DNA of 64,000 nt from Verrucomicrobia bacterium CG1_02_43_26 (GTDB lineage: Bacteria > Verrucomicrobiota > Verrucomicrobiia > Opitutales > CG1-02-43-26). Each line of letters starts with the position of its first letter. The stretch's first letter is position 1. This document shows positions 54,620-64,000 of the stretch, one piece after another. The stretch covers positions 1 to 64,000 of the forward strand of contig MNWT01000013.1 in assembly GCA_001872735.1 (NCBI GenBank), written 5' to 3'. A program made the position numbers and the translations under genes. The notes under the pieces were generated by a model, which was given only the letters and a program-made list of their open reading frames with translations, was not told where the DNA came from and did no database searches.

Positions 54620-54659
54620 CAAAAAAAGCCAGCTTATGCCTTAAGTTGGCTTTTTTTTA
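54620..54659. terminator. Bidirectional terminator between the small membrane protein gene and tatC
   Basis: A 16-bp stem (AAAAAAAGCC... / ...GGCTTTTTTT) with one wobble pair and a 5-nt loop. A-runs and T-runs on both sides let it serve either strand. Confidence 0.85.
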
Positions 54660-54665
54660 CAATAC

Positions 54666-55484
54666 TTACTCTTCCTCTACAACTCGAGCTCGTTTCCGCT
54701 CTATCCGGCGACCAACCAACATAGCCCCCTCATAAAGCAAATAGAGCGGCACAGCCAGTAGCATCAGGCTAAAAGGATCGCTACTTGGGGTGATTAACCC
54801 CGCAGCAACCAACACGATCACAATCATATGCCGCCTTATCCGCCTCAATTTATCCGTTGAAAGGATCCCTAATTGAATGAGTAACAAGAGCGCAAGCGGA
54901 AACTCGAAACAAAAACCCACGCCGAGCGTCATCCAGACTACCATACTATAGTATGTTGACGCTGACCAAATAAGTTGAAAACCAACAATTTCATTTAAGT
55001 GTATCGCAACAGCCAGCGATGCCGGTATAATATAAAAATAGCTAAAACCAGCTCCTACTAGAAATAAACAAATAATAGCGATACTTCCAGGAACGATGAG
55101 CGATTTCTCCTCTCGCCGCAACCCAGGGTTAATGTATTTAGCAATAAAATAGAGCATTACAGGCAGTGAAATGGTCAGCCCGCCCAGAAGGCATATTTGG
55201 ATAATAACGGAAAAAATACCCATTGGACTGGTCGTCACAAGCCCCTGCAGTAGGGGCGTACCTCCGGTACCTATCGCTTTGTTAAGCGGGTACAATAACA
55301 ATTTTGCAAAATAGGGAAAAAACGAACCTACGATAACACACCCTACAATGAAGGCTAAGCAACAACGAACAATCAGCCAGCGAAGTTCCTCAAGATGATC
55401 CAGTATGGACATCGCCTTCCCTTGAGGGACATTTTCAACCTCATTTAACTCATCTTCTCTTGGATACTGTAGTGAATTATTCAT
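54666..55484 (-). CDS. tatC: Twin-arginine translocase subunit TatC
   Basis: Six-helix inner-membrane receptor for folded Tat substrates, about 272 aa. The characteristic HLEELRWLIVRCCLAFIVG N-terminal segment (the TatC ELR signature) is followed by FIAKYINPGLRREEKSL, the FSYFYIIPASLAV hairpin, and a cytoplasmic loop RRIRRHMIV leading to the final TSSDPFSLMLLAVPLYLLYE helices. I start at ATG 55484; the frame opens at GTG 55499, which adds five residues. tatA/B are not adjacent. A disordered polar N-terminus precedes the family core. Confidence 0.93.
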   Translation of the reverse strand: MNNSLQYPREDELNEVENVPQGKAMSILDHLEELRWLIVRCCLAFIVGCVIVGSFFPYFAKLLLYPLNKAIGTGGTPLLQGLVTTSPMGIFSVIIQICLLGGLTISLPVMLYFIAKYINPGLRREEKSLIVPGSIAIICLFLVGAGFSYFYIIPASLAVAIHLNEIVGFQLIWSASTYYSMVVWMTLGVGFCFEFPLALLLLIQLGILSTDKLRRIRRHMIVIVLVAAGLITPSSDPFSLMLLAVPLYLLYEGAMLVGRRIERKRARVVEEE

Positions 55485-55582
55485 GTTCTCGATTGACACT
55501 AGGGTCTAAAGTTACTTTGATAATTTAATTATTTTTGGACCCCCCATATTAACTATTCAAAGACTATACTGGAAAATAAAGT

Positions 55583-58345
55583 ATGCCAGCTAAAACAAAT
55601 AAAAAGAGACCTACCCCAAAAAAAGTAGCGCCTAGAGCAAAGACAAAACGGAATGCCAAGCATATTTATGCATTTGGCAAGAAAACAGACGGTAATGCTA
55701 CCATGAAGGCATTACTTGGAGGCAAAGGCGCGAATTTAGCGGAAATGGCCTTGATCAAACTTCCCGTTCCCCCAGGATTTACGATCACAACGGAGGTATG
55801 CAGTTACTACACCCAAAACAAATCTCAATTCCCTGCCGGTTTTCAAGCCGAATTAAAAAAATCCTTAACTGACATAGAAAAACAGCAAGGTAAAAAATTT
55901 GGAGACGCAAAAGATCCATTATTATTTTCAGTCCGTTCCGGCGCAAGAGATTCCATGCCGGGCATGATGGACACTATTTTGAACTTAGGCTTAAATGATA
56001 AGACAGTAATAGGGCTCGCTAAAATCACAGACAACCCAAGATTTGCGTACGATTGCTATCGCCGCTTTATACAAATGTACGGCGATGTTGTCATGGGCGT
56101 GCAGCCTCGAAATGAAGACGAGCATGAACCATTCGATGAAATCATGACGGCTCTCAAAGAAGAGAAAAAAATCAAAAACGACCATGAGTTGACTCCCGAA
56201 GACCTACAGGAGCTCATCAAGCGCTTCAAGGCACTCATTAAGCAACGCACTAAAAAAAGCTTCCCGCAAGATGTTCATGAACAATTAATTGGAGCAATTG
56301 CTGCCGTATTTGGCTCATGGAACAACGAGCGTGCCTTTATCTACCGCCAAAAATACAGTATTCCACATGCGTGGGGCACTGCTGTAAACGTACAAACGAT
56401 GGTTTTCGGCAATATGGGCAATGATAGCGCAACCGGTGTTGCTTTCACTCGCGATCCCGCTAATGGCGAAAATATCTTTTACGGCGAATACTTAATCAAC
56501 GCCCAAGGCGAAGACGTTGTCGCTGGCGTGCGTACACCAAAGCCAATTGAAGAACTAAAGCAAGACATGCCACATGCCCATAAAGAGCTAGAAAAAGTTC
56601 GTAAGACCTTGGAAAAGCACTTTAAAGACATGCAGGATTTCGAATTTACCATTGAGCGTGATCATCTTTATATTTTGCAAACAAGAAATGGTAAGCGTAC
56701 CGGCTTGGCGGCCGTTCGGATTGCCGTTGAGATGGTAACTGAGCGTTTAATCAATTCAAAAGCTGCCATTAAACGGATACCTGCTGAATCCATTGCTTCT
56801 CTGCTTGTTCCTGTTTTCGATGAAAAAACAAGAAAGAGTGCTAATTGCATTGGTACCGGCTTACCTGCTGGCCCTGGAGCTGCTACGGGTAAAATTGTAT
56901 TCTCTGCGAGTGCTGCAGAGCGCCTGGCTCGCGATGGCGTAAAAGTAATCCTATGCCGCCATGAGACATCTCCCGAAGACATTCGCGGCATGCTTGCGGC
57001 TGAAGGCATATTGACATCTCGAGGTGGCGTAAGCTCTCACGCAGCTCTTGTAGCTCGCCAGATGGGTACAGTTTGCGTTTGTGGAGCCCATGATATTTCA
57101 ATCAATTACCAAAAGCGCACCCTATCAACTCAAGGCATTACCTTACGAGAAGGAGACGATATATCTATTGATGGCACAACAGGTGAAGTGTTTGCAGGGC
57201 ACCTGGAAACCGCACCCTCTGAAGTAACTCAAGTCTTGGCAGGAAATCTTAAACCGCAAAAGAGCCAAACATACCAGTACTTCAAGCAAATCATGGACTG
57301 GTCTGACAAATTCCGTAAAATGAGCATACGTACAAATGCTGATACTCCAGAACAAAGTACAATGGCTGTGGCTCTCGGAGCTGAGGGGATAGGCCTTTGT
57401 CGTACGGAACATATGTTCTTTGATGGCGAGCGAATTAACTTTATGCGCGAAATGATTCTTGCGAGAGATGAGTTTGAACGCCGCAATGCGTTAAAGAAAC
57501 TGCTTCCTTTGCAGCGCAATGATTTTGTCGGCATTCTTAAAGCTATGAAAGGTCGTCCGGTCACAATCCGCCTACTAGATCCTCCCTTACACGAATTCTT
57601 ACCACAAGACGATGCTTCAAGACGAAGGATTGCTGACAGCCTTGGCGTTACCGCAGATCTTATTTCTGATCGCATTAAAGGCCTACATGAACAAAATCCG
57701 ATGTTGGGCCATAGGGGCTGTCGTTTGGGCATCAGCTATCCCGAAATCACTGAAATGCAAGTTCGTGCAATCTTTGAAGCGGCCGCTCTCGTACAAAAAG
57801 GCAAAAAAAGCGCCACTGTTGATGTTGAAATCATGGTGCCTCTCGTAGGCTATGCGGATGAACTCAAGCACCAAGCCAAATTGATTCATCGTGTTGCTGA
57901 AGAAGTGATGAAGAGTAAAAAGGTGAAAATTAAATATATTGTTGGCACGATGATTGAACTACCCCGTGCTGCGCTACGTGCGGATCAAATAGCCGAACAT
58001 GCTGAATTCTTTAGCTTTGGAACAAATGACCTGACACAAACCACCCTGGGGATGAGTCGTGATGACTCAGGTTCCTTCCTACCCCATTACAAAGAATTGG
58101 ACATCATTGGACAAAATCCGTTTGCAACAATCGATAAAGATGGTGTTGGCCAGTTAGTTGAGATGGCGGTTGAGCGTGGCCGTAAACAGCGGAAGAACAT
58201 TAAACTTGGTATCTGTGGAGAACACGGAGGAGATCCAGATTCTATTCAATTCTTCTATAAATCCGGCTTGAATTACGTAAGTTGCTCACCTCCAAGAGTT
58301 CCAGTAGCTCGTCTTGCAGCCGCACAAGCAGCCCTTGCTAGTTAA
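55583..58345 (+). CDS. ppdK: Pyruvate, phosphate dikinase
   Basis: PEP/pyruvate interconversion using ATP and phosphate, a key node in gluconeogenesis or PPi-dependent glycolysis. 920 aa. ATP-grasp N-terminal domain ([38 protein letters not shown]), the swivelling phosphohistidine domain ([21 protein letters not shown], catalytic His), and the TIM-barrel PEP-utilising domain ([12 protein letters not shown]). It has an unusual 25-residue Lys-rich N-terminal extension before [15 protein letters not shown] box ends only 13 nt before the ATG. A hairpin follows. Confidence 0.96.
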   Translation: MPAKTNKKRPTPKKVAPRAKTKRNAKHIYAFGKKTDGNATMKALLGGKGANLAEMALIKLPVPPGFTITTEVCSYYTQNKSQFPAGFQAELKKSLTDIEKQQGKKFGDAKDPLLFSVRSGARDSMPGMMDTILNLGLNDKTVIGLAKITDNPRFAYDCYRRFIQMYGDVVMGVQPRNEDEHEPFDEIMTALKEEKKIKNDHELTPEDLQELIKRFKALIKQRTKKSFPQDVHEQLIGAIAAVFGSWNNERAFIYRQKYSIPHAWGTAVNVQTMVFGNMGNDSATGVAFTRDPANGENIFYGEYLINAQGEDVVAGVRTPKPIEELKQDMPHAHKELEKVRKTLEKHFKDMQDFEFTIERDHLYILQTRNGKRTGLAAVRIAVEMVTERLINSKAAIKRIPAESIASLLVPVFDEKTRKSANCIGTGLPAGPGAATGKIVFSASAAERLARDGVKVILCRHETSPEDIRGMLAAEGILTSRGGVSSHAALVARQMGTVCVCGAHDISINYQKRTLSTQGITLREGDDISIDGTTGEVFAGHLETAPSEVTQVLAGNLKPQKSQTYQYFKQIMDWSDKFRKMSIRTNADTPEQSTMAVALGAEGIGLCRTEHMFFDGERINFMREMILARDEFERRNALKKLLPLQRNDFVGILKAMKGRPVTIRLLDPPLHEFLPQDDASRRRIADSLGVTADLISDRIKGLHEQNPMLGHRGCRLGISYPEITEMQVRAIFEAAALVQKGKKSATVDVEIMVPLVGYADELKHQAKLIHRVAEEVMKSKKVKIKYIVGTMIELPRAALRADQIAEHAEFFSFGTNDLTQTTLGMSRDDSGSFLPHYKELDIIGQNPFATIDKDGVGQLVEMAVERGRKQRKNIKLGICGEHGGDPDSIQFFYKSGLNYVSCSPPRVPVARLAAAQAALAS

Positions 58346-58389
58346 TGATTAAGAATTACATGGGGAACTTTACTTCTTCAATCACCTCG

Positions 58390-58418
58390 AAGCCTTCCGG
58401 TAATTTACTGGAAGGCTT
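58390..58418 (+). terminator. Hairpin after ppdK, possibly masking the hflX ribosome site
   Basis: A 14-bp stem AAGCCTTCCGGTAA/TTACTGGAAGGCTT with a one-base tip (wobble inside). It has only a weak T-run on its right. The right arm contains GGAAGG, the only Shine-Dalgarno-like sequence for hflX (ATG at 58428, 12 nt on). Confidence 0.55.
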
Positions 58419-58427
58419 TCCCCTTTT

Positions 58428-59708
58428 ATGAAAGAAACCTCACCTACAGAAATCCCTCAAGAGCGCGCACTCCTTGTTGGCATTGAATGCTTAATGGAAA
58501 AATCGCTTTTTTCAGATACAAAAGAACTGTTATTAGAATTAGAAGAATTGGTGAGCAATCTGGATATCGTCGTCCAAGATAAGATAATTGCCAAAATACA
58601 GAAGCCGCACGCCAATCTTTTCCTAGGTTCAGGCAAAGCGGAGGAAATCATCGAACTTGCGAAAGAACTTAATTGTTCTATGATTATCTTCGATAACAAG
58701 CTTTCTCCCGTACAACAACGCAATTGGGAAAAGCTTAGCGGATTGACGGTCATTGATCGACACGAAGTCATCTTAGAGATTTTTGCCCAACGAGCTCAAA
58801 CCAAAGAAGCCGTCCTTCAAGTGGAATTAGCCCAAATGGAGTATGCATTGCCTCGCCTTAAACGTGCCTGGACACACCTAAGCCGTCAACGAGGTGGTGG
58901 CGCAGCCCAACGCGATGTTGGTGAAAAGCAAATTGAACTCGACAAGCGGATGATACGAGATCGCATTTCTCAATTAAAAAAAGATTTGCGAGACGTTATT
59001 CAGCACAGGCAAACACAGCGCAAGAAAAGAATGCGAATCCCCTTCCCAAGCGCAGCCATTGTGGGTTACACGAATGCTGGAAAATCTTCGCTCCTTAATT
59101 TACTGACTCAGTCTAAAATTTTGGCTGAAGACAAGTTATTTGCCACGCTTGATCCAACTACGCGGAGACTACAACTACCTTCCGGCCAAATTCTACTATT
59201 AACCGATACCGTAGGTTTCATCAGAAACCTGCCTCATGGATTAGTCGATGCCTTTAAAGCAACATTAGAAGAAGCTTTGGTTGCAGATTTTTTGATGATC
59301 GTTGTGGATGCTTCTAATCCAAGTTTTGAGCAGCACCTTAAAACAACACACAAAGTCCTTGAGGAACTTCACGCAAAAGATAAGCCAATGCTAATTGTCT
59401 TCAATAAGATCGATTTATTAGAAGATGATCTTTCGTTAAAAACGATTAAGGCAACCTACCCCAAGGCTTGCTTTATGAGTGTCAAAACAACTGAAGGCGT
59501 GGAACAATTGCTTTCCATGATGGAGATCCAGTTAGAAAAACAAATTCGGGTCATGAAGCTTTTAATCCCTCACAATCGGTATGACATTATTCACGAACTC
59601 CACCAAATGGGAGGAATAAAAAAAGAAGAACCCCTTGATGAAGGGGTCTTCGTGATAGGGAACATCCCTGAAAAACTAGTATCTCTCGTTAAAGAGTTTG
59701 AGATTTAA
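58428..59708 (+). CDS. hflX: GTPase HflX
   Basis: Ribosome-associated translational GTPase that can split or rescue stalled 70S ribosomes, 426 aa. The N-terminal HflX domain (ANLFLGSGKAEEIIELA; FDNKLSPVQQRNWEKL; VIDRHEVILEIFAQRA) is followed by a coiled coil (RDRISQLKKDLRDV) and a TRAFAC GTPase domain with G1 GYTNAGKSSLLN, G3 DTVGFIRNLP, G4 FNKIDL. The QRGGGAAQRDVGEKQIELDKR segment is diagnostic. A hairpin just upstream may control its translation. Confidence 0.95.
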   Translation: MKETSPTEIPQERALLVGIECLMEKSLFSDTKELLLELEELVSNLDIVVQDKIIAKIQKPHANLFLGSGKAEEIIELAKELNCSMIIFDNKLSPVQQRNWEKLSGLTVIDRHEVILEIFAQRAQTKEAVLQVELAQMEYALPRLKRAWTHLSRQRGGGAAQRDVGEKQIELDKRMIRDRISQLKKDLRDVIQHRQTQRKKRMRIPFPSAAIVGYTNAGKSSLLNLLTQSKILAEDKLFATLDPTTRRLQLPSGQILLLTDTVGFIRNLPHGLVDAFKATLEEALVADFLMIVVDASNPSFEQHLKTTHKVLEELHAKDKPMLIVFNKIDLLEDDLSLKTIKATYPKACFMSVKTTEGVEQLLSMMEIQLEKQIRVMKLLIPHNRYDIIHELHQMGGIKKEEPLDEGVFVIGNIPEKLVSLVKEFEI

Positions 59709-59735
59709 AACCTTACTGAAGAAGTCTTAGAATGC

Positions 59736-60068
59736 TCAAAAGTGGCGTAATGTTTGCGACACATCGGGCTTTTGTTCGTGTGCGCAGGGCTTATTAATCG
59801 GCACTTCCGGCTCTACACTGTTCGGCTTGATAAGGCCTTTACTTAACATATATTGCTCCACTTCTTCGCCACTAATGTCCGGTAACATAACACCCTCAAC
59901 AATCACACAAGGTGACAAGTTTTGCCCAGATTTCTGAACCATCTCCATGTAATAATTCGGATTATTAATAATATCCTTATCCTCGTATTGCAGGCCATAT
60001 TTTTTAAAGATAGCCCTTACGCCATTACTCCATCCACAGGAAGGTTTTAAATATGCAATAATTTCCAT
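59736..60068 (-). CDS. Glutaredoxin-family protein with CGWS motif
   Basis: A 110-aa thioredoxin-fold protein. The active site is PSCGWSNGV; only one cysteine is present, as in monothiol glutaredoxins (CGFS), rather than the dithiol CPYC. The body (YEDKDIINNPNYYMEMVQKSGQNLSPCVIVEGVML, with the TVP-like cis-Pro region and a DISGEEVEQYM helix) is glutaredoxin-like. The tail adds a second Cys (NKPCAHEQ). I start at ATG 60068; the longer frame upstream lies over the next gene. Monothiol types carry Fe-S clusters; that role here is inference. Confidence 0.8.
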   Translation of the reverse strand: MEIIAYLKPSCGWSNGVRAIFKKYGLQYEDKDIINNPNYYMEMVQKSGQNLSPCVIVEGVMLPDISGEEVEQYMLSKGLIKPNSVEPEVPINKPCAHEQKPDVSQTLRHF

Positions 60069-60121
60069 AGTACTACAAGATAGTCCAAGTTTACTGAATT
60101 GGCAACTCCGGAAAGAGGGAA

Positions 60122-60520
60122 TTATAAGAACCTTCTTATCCTTGCAATAACCGTATACACACACTCAGCAAGAATCGCAAAAAATCGATTTTTTTCGTAC
60201 AACTTGTACCATTTTCGGTATTTAGGCTGTTCGGACAAGACTTTTAGGACCGCATGGGCTCCCGTATAAAGGTTATTATTTTCATCAAGCAAGTGAATCT
60301 TATGCCTGAGCGCCTTCGCCTCTATAGGGATCCCTAAAGCACTAGCCTGATTGATGGGTATATAATCGATGGACACATTTTTAGATGCCACCGATTCCTG
60401 CACTTGCTCTTTTATATAACATACTCCACGTTGGCAAAATTTACAGTCACTATCGTAAATCAACTTAAAATGCCTTGATTTCGCAGAATATGTGGAGCCA
60501 GGTTGTTCATTATTCTCCAT
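60122..60520 (-). CDS. DCC-family thiol-disulfide oxidoreductase (DUF393)
   Basis: A 132-aa protein of the DCC family, named after the N-terminal D-x-x-C-x-x-C motif, here DSDCKFCQRGVCYIKE. The IDYIPINQASALG, HLLDENNNLYTGAHAVLKVL and FFAILAECVYTVIARIRRFL segments follow the family's pattern. It is probably a membrane-associated redox protein; its partner is not known. It lies 53 bp upstream of the glutaredoxin gene on the same strand, suggesting a linked redox pair. Confidence 0.85.
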   Translation of the reverse strand: MENNEQPGSTYSAKSRHFKLIYDSDCKFCQRGVCYIKEQVQESVASKNVSIDYIPINQASALGIPIEAKALRHKIHLLDENNNLYTGAHAVLKVLSEQPKYRKWYKLYEKNRFFAILAECVYTVIARIRRFL

Positions 60521-60596
60521 AAAAATACAATAAGATTACCTAAAACCAATATACCCCGAAAAGAGACGTCCCTCAAGCAAACAAGCTGAATATCAA

Positions 60597-61814
60597 TCAC
60601 ATCGAATTGCCTGCTATCCAACTACACGTCCAAGCAGCCTGAAAATTAAAGCCGCCGGTAATACCATCAATATCGAGAACCTCCCCAGCCAAGAAAAGCC
60701 CCGGGCAAATCTTGCTCTCCATCGTCTTAAAATTCACCTCTTTCAATGCGATGCCCCCGCAGGTAACAAACTCATCTTTGTTTGTGCTTTTTCCAACAAC
60801 GGAATACGTGGCCTCAGTCAACACACTTACTAAAGATTCGAAGGCTTGCTGCGAGACTTTTTCCCATGGCTTGTCATCTGGGATCTGGGCAGCTTGTACC
60901 ATTTTCTCCCAAAACCGTTTAGGTATTTCGAGGATGGGATGTTTTGACACTTGTTTTTTCTTAAACTCAGCCTTTGCATCTAGCATAGCTTGTGTCAGTT
61001 GCTCCTTACTATATTGGGCAAGGAAATTTATTTTTAGCTCGAATTCGTAATTTTTATCATAAAGAATTCTCGCTCCCCAGGCTGACAATTTAAGCACTGC
61101 CGGGCCACTCATCCCCCAATGCGTTATCAACAAAGGGCCTTTTGCCTTAAGCGGTGTACCTGGAACAGAAACAATTGCGTCCGGAAAGGAGATGCCGGCT
61201 AAACCCTCAATACGGGGATCCTTAATATTAAAAGTAAACAGTGAGGGTACAGGCTCATTAATCGTGTGGCCAAGCGATTGGGCTAACTGGAAGCCGCTGG
61301 CTGACTGCCCCCCTCCGGTAGCCAAAAGAATTTTATCCGCCAACAATACTTCGCCAGTCGATAATACAACATGGAAAGCCCCCGTCTCCAAAACTTCAAT
61401 GGTGTTAACCGCGATTTTGGTTAAAATTTTTATGCCTAGCCGTTTCGATAACGCCATGAAACAATCTATGATTGTTTGAGAGTCATCCGTTACTGGAAAC
61501 ATCCGGCCATCTGCCTCTGTCTTCAAAACGACTCCTTGAGCATCCAGCCACTTAATCATATCTCTGGGTTGAAAGCGATTAAAGGGCCCAAGTAATTCTT
61601 TACGCCCACGGGGGTAATTCTCGACTAACACCTTAGGATCAAAGCAGTTATGCGTTACATTACATCTACCCCCACCTGATATACTCACTTTTGTTAAGAG
61701 CCTGGGAGATTTTTCAATGATCGTTATCTCAGCCTCAGGGTTAGCCTGCGCGGCATTTATAGCGCCAAAAAAGCCGGCTGCTCCGCCTCCTATAATGACA
61801 ATTTGTTTGGACAT
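60597..61814 (-). CDS. FAD-dependent oxidoreductase, HI0933/YhiN family
   Basis: A 405-aa flavoprotein of unknown reaction. FAD-binding Rossmann signature IIGGGAAGFFGAINAA at the N-terminus, the family-typical KVSISGGGRCNVTH, ADGRMFPVTDDSQ, ILLATGGGQSASGFQLAQSLGH, LITHWGMSGPAVLKLS and the C-terminal LFLAGEVLDIDGITGGFNFQAAW. It follows trpA by 12 bp, so it is probably read through from the trp genes, although no role in tryptophan synthesis is known for this family. Confidence 0.92.
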   Translation of the reverse strand: MSKQIVIIGGGAAGFFGAINAAQANPEAEITIIEKSPRLLTKVSISGGGRCNVTHNCFDPKVLVENYPRGRKELLGPFNRFQPRDMIKWLDAQGVVLKTEADGRMFPVTDDSQTIIDCFMALSKRLGIKILTKIAVNTIEVLETGAFHVVLSTGEVLLADKILLATGGGQSASGFQLAQSLGHTINEPVPSLFTFNIKDPRIEGLAGISFPDAIVSVPGTPLKAKGPLLITHWGMSGPAVLKLSAWGARILYDKNYEFELKINFLAQYSKEQLTQAMLDAKAEFKKKQVSKHPILEIPKRFWEKMVQAAQIPDDKPWEKVSQQAFESLVSVLTEATYSVVGKSTNKDEFVTCGGIALKEVNFKTMESKICPGLFLAGEVLDIDGITGGFNFQAAWTCSWIAGNSM

Positions 61815-61826
61815 ATTTATGTGCCA

Positions 61827-62609
61827 CTATATACGGAGAGACTTGGCTCTTTCGAGGAAATTCGCCTGAGCAGTGGTTTTGTCTCCATCTCTCAAACAAT
61901 CCACCAAAGCACTACCCACCACATACCCTTCTGCCATACCAGCAATTAATGCCACCTGTTCCTTTGATGAAATCCCGAAACCAACTGCTACTGGAATATC
62001 GGTGACTCTTTTAATTGCTGCAACCTCCGAAGCCAAGCTTGAAGAAAGTTCAGTCTGCGATCCTGTAACCCCCTTTCGGGAAATGTAGTATATAAAGTCA
62101 GGGTTTTGATCACAAATAAGATTCAACCTGTCTGTTGTAGTGGTTGGCGACACTAAAAGGATAATTCCTATTCCATGATTCTTCAATATTTGTACCATTT
62201 CTTGGGACTCCTCTGCAGGAAGATCGACCAACAAAACAGAGTTAATCCCAGCTTCTGCACATAGCTTGGCAAACTTTTCTTGACCTAGTTGAATAATAGG
62301 ATTCAGGTAACTAAACAAAACCAAAGGTATATGGCATCCCCCTGTTCTCAATTTTTTCACCAACGCAATGCAGTCCAGCAATGTGACATTATTTTTCAAC
62401 GCTCGCTCATAAGATTGAGCAATCGTTGGGCCATCCGCAACCGGATCTGAAAATGGAACTCCTAGTTCGATAATATCGGCGCCCAATTTATCAAGCTCTA
62501 CGATCAAGCGCATTGTTGTTTCCATATCCTGATCTCCCGCTGGTACAAAAGGTATATAAGCAGCACGATGGGAATTGAGATATTTATTGAGTATTTGTCG
62601 TATCTTCAT
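61827..62609 (-). CDS. trpA: Tryptophan synthase alpha chain
   Basis: Converts indole-3-glycerol phosphate to indole and glyceraldehyde 3-phosphate, passing indole to TrpB. 260 aa. The catalytic residues E48 and D59 are in DIIELGVPFSDPVADGP, and the phosphate-binding VGFGISSKEQV and GYVVGSALVD loops are intact. It is 11 bp after trpB on the same strand. Confidence 0.97.
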   Translation of the reverse strand: MKIRQILNKYLNSHRAAYIPFVPAGDQDMETTMRLIVELDKLGADIIELGVPFSDPVADGPTIAQSYERALKNNVTLLDCIALVKKLRTGGCHIPLVLFSYLNPIIQLGQEKFAKLCAEAGINSVLLVDLPAEESQEMVQILKNHGIGIILLVSPTTTTDRLNLICDQNPDFIYYISRKGVTGSQTELSSSLASEVAAIKRVTDIPVAVGFGISSKEQVALIAGMAEGYVVGSALVDCLRDGDKTTAQANFLERAKSLRI

Positions 62610-62620
62610 CTTTAAGTTTG

Positions 62621-63787
62621 TTAAATAATTTTTGCATACGTTTCCATGTCTTTGTCACCACGACCCGAAACATTCACCACGATAATATCACTGGTGTTCG
62701 TTTCTGGAGCGCGTTGTATGAGATATGCCAGTGCGTGCGCACTTTCCAAAGCTGGCAAAATACCTTCTAAACGAGAAACCAATCTAGCCGCCTCTAAAGC
62801 TTCTAGATCACTCACATGCGTGTACCGCACTCGAGAAAGATCACGCAAATAAGCATGCTCCGGCCCAACACCAGGATAGTCCAATCCCGCTGCAATGCTG
62901 CTGGTCTCTTCTATCTGGCCATACTCATCTTGTAAAAGATAGGTTGTTGTTCCTTGAAATACCCCAATCGATCCGCTTAAAAAGCGAGCTGCGTGTTGAC
63001 CAAGCTCCATCCCCTGGCCTCCAGCTTCCACTCCGGTCATGCGGACAGTCTCATCATTCAGAAATGGGTAAAAAAGCCCAATTGCATTACTACCGCCACC
63101 TACGCAGGCTATCAATTCTGAGGGAAGTATCCCGCACTGATCCAAAATTTGTTGCCTCGTTTCATTACCAATAATTTTCTGAAAATCTCGAACCATAGAT
63201 GGGTAAGGATGAGGGCCAAGAGCTGACCCTAAGAGATAATAACTATCATCGATGCGTGAAACCCAATCACGCATGGCTTCGCTTACCGCATCCTTCAGTG
63301 TTCGACTTCCTGTTTTTACAGGCACAACCTCCGCACCCAAGAACTTCATGCGAGCTACATTCAGCGCTTGGCGGTGTGTATCAAGCTCACCCATATACAC
63401 AGTACATTTTAACCCCAATAGTGCCGCTATAGTTGCAGAAGCTACTCCGTGTTGCCCAGCGCCCGTTTCGGCAATAATACGACTTTTTCCCATGCGCTTT
63501 GCCAGCAAACCTTGCCCTAATGCATTGTTGATTTTATGAGATCCGGTATGCGTCAAATCTTCACGCTTTAAATAAATTTTAGCTCCTCGCAAGTACTTGG
63601 TTAAATTGCTTGCGTGAGTTAAGGGCGTGGGCCTACCTACAAAATCTTTTAGATAAGATCCCAACTCTTTCTGAAAGGCCGCATCATCAATAACATTAAG
63701 ATAAGCCTTTTCCAATTCAATAAGAGGCGCCATCAACGTTTCAGGAACGAAGCGTCCTCCATATTTTCCAAAATAACCATTTTTCAT
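62621..63787 (-). CDS. trpB: Tryptophan synthase beta chain
   Basis: PLP enzyme condensing indole with serine. 388 aa. PLP lysine K85 in [13 protein letters not shown], the phosphate-binding [12 protein letters not shown] and the [11 protein letters not shown] segment identify the TrpB1 class. It has a strong Shine-Dalgarno (AAGGAGA) before the ATG, rare in this window. The start overlaps the trpF stop by 4 bp, so trpF-trpB-trpA form one operon. Confidence 0.97.
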   Translation of the reverse strand: MKNGYFGKYGGRFVPETLMAPLIELEKAYLNVIDDAAFQKELGSYLKDFVGRPTPLTHASNLTKYLRGAKIYLKREDLTHTGSHKINNALGQGLLAKRMGKSRIIAETGAGQHGVASATIAALLGLKCTVYMGELDTHRQALNVARMKFLGAEVVPVKTGSRTLKDAVSEAMRDWVSRIDDSYYLLGSALGPHPYPSMVRDFQKIIGNETRQQILDQCGILPSELIACVGGGSNAIGLFYPFLNDETVRMTGVEAGGQGMELGQHAARFLSGSIGVFQGTTTYLLQDEYGQIEETSSIAAGLDYPGVGPEHAYLRDLSRVRYTHVSDLEALEAARLVSRLEGILPALESAHALAYLIQRAPETNTSDIIVVNVSGRGDKDMETYAKII

Positions 63788-64000
63788 ACAATCTCCTTCT
63801 CTTTAAGCACTTCAAAAAACTTCTTGAGCTTTGCAGGGCATTTTCTGCCCGGAAATTGCTCCACTCCACTACAAACATCGATTGCGCTGGGCTTTACGTA
63901 ATTAATCGCATCTAGGACATTATGAACCGTTAATCCACCGGCAAGAATGATATTAATTTTTTTTGATATTAACGCTGCCAATTCCCAGTTTGCGATTTCA
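63784..64000 (-). CDS. trpF: Phosphoribosylanthranilate isomerase, 5' part beyond window
   Basis: C-terminal 72 residues of TrpF (Amadori rearrangement step of tryptophan synthesis). The frame stays open to the window edge, and the TTG at 63981 is not the true start. The visible part has the family's [22 protein letters not shown] phosphate-binding loop and [22 protein letters not shown] ending. It overlaps trpB by 4 bp. Confidence 0.92.
   Translation of the reverse strand, partial: EIANWELAALISKKINIILAGGLTVHNVLDAINYVKPSAIDVCSGVEQFPGRKCPAKLKKFFEVLKEKEIV

Overview
This window reads as a compact, moderately AT-rich chromosome segment of a free-living Gram-negative bacterium. It encodes outer-membrane and envelope functions (an MlaEFD lipid transporter, LpoB and YcfL lipoproteins, TatC, a pyruvyl-transferase exopolysaccharide cluster) and core housekeeping genes (mutL, htpG, aspS, a sigma-70 factor, fumC, ppdK, hflX, tsaD, gcvH, trpFBA). 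A Verrucomicrobiota/PVC-type organism is my best guess from the flavour of the sigma factor, the GluQ-RS and the metallophosphoesterase. That is inference, because there is no rRNA or other phylogenetic marker here. Many start codons lack a Shine-Dalgarno sequence and are preceded by TAT or A/T runs, and GTG and TTG starts occur.

Layout. 1-5.1 kb: a metallophosphoesterase cut by the window edge, a sugar porter, an orphan 149-aa gene and mutL. 5.05-5.64 kb: a long non-coding stretch with a parS-like 16-mer, hairpins and a GC-rich repeat-like block. 5.6-9.6 kb: an rRNA/tRNA 2'-O-methyltransferase facing a leftward signalling block (REC-REC-STAS, CheX-like, sigma-54 activator). 9.8-13.6 kb: a rightward run with a nucleotide-sugar cytidylyltransferase, a TPR protein and three uncharacterised proteins. 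13.6-24.2 kb: htpG, a LipM/LplA-type ligase, an SLC13 permease and a five-gene exopolysaccharide operon. 24.4-32.2 kb: transaldolase, aspS, a sigma factor, fumC, a GluQ-RS, a class I amidotransferase and a cyclase-family hydrolase. 32.4-36.1 kb: two overlapping sensor kinases. 36.1-41.9 kb: recQ, ridA, a GNAT acetyltransferase and mlaDFE. 42-49.1 kb: a repeat-rich exported protein heading the mla operon, an amino-acid ABC transporter with fused binding protein and permease, lpoB/ycfL and pabB-pabC.

49-52.7 kb is the one clearly accessory region. It has a HEPN-motif protein, a strong promoter embedded in a 27-bp perfect inverted repeat, and two nearly identical initiator tRNA genes inside 96-bp direct repeats that bracket an AbiE-type toxin-antitoxin locus with a truncated toxin. 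A second parS-like palindrome lies just beyond. 52.7-64 kb returns to housekeeping: tsaD, gcvH, tatC, ppdK, hflX, a glutaredoxin, a DCC-family protein, a flavoprotein and trpA-trpB-trpF (the last cut by the window end).

The most unusual items are the tRNA-bracketed AbiE remnant with its neighbouring HEPN gene, the two parS-like palindromes sharing the core TGTTYCAGGTGRAACA, the cruciform-embedded promoter, the exported aromatic/proline-repeat protein leading the mla operon, and a MutL without its endonuclease motif.
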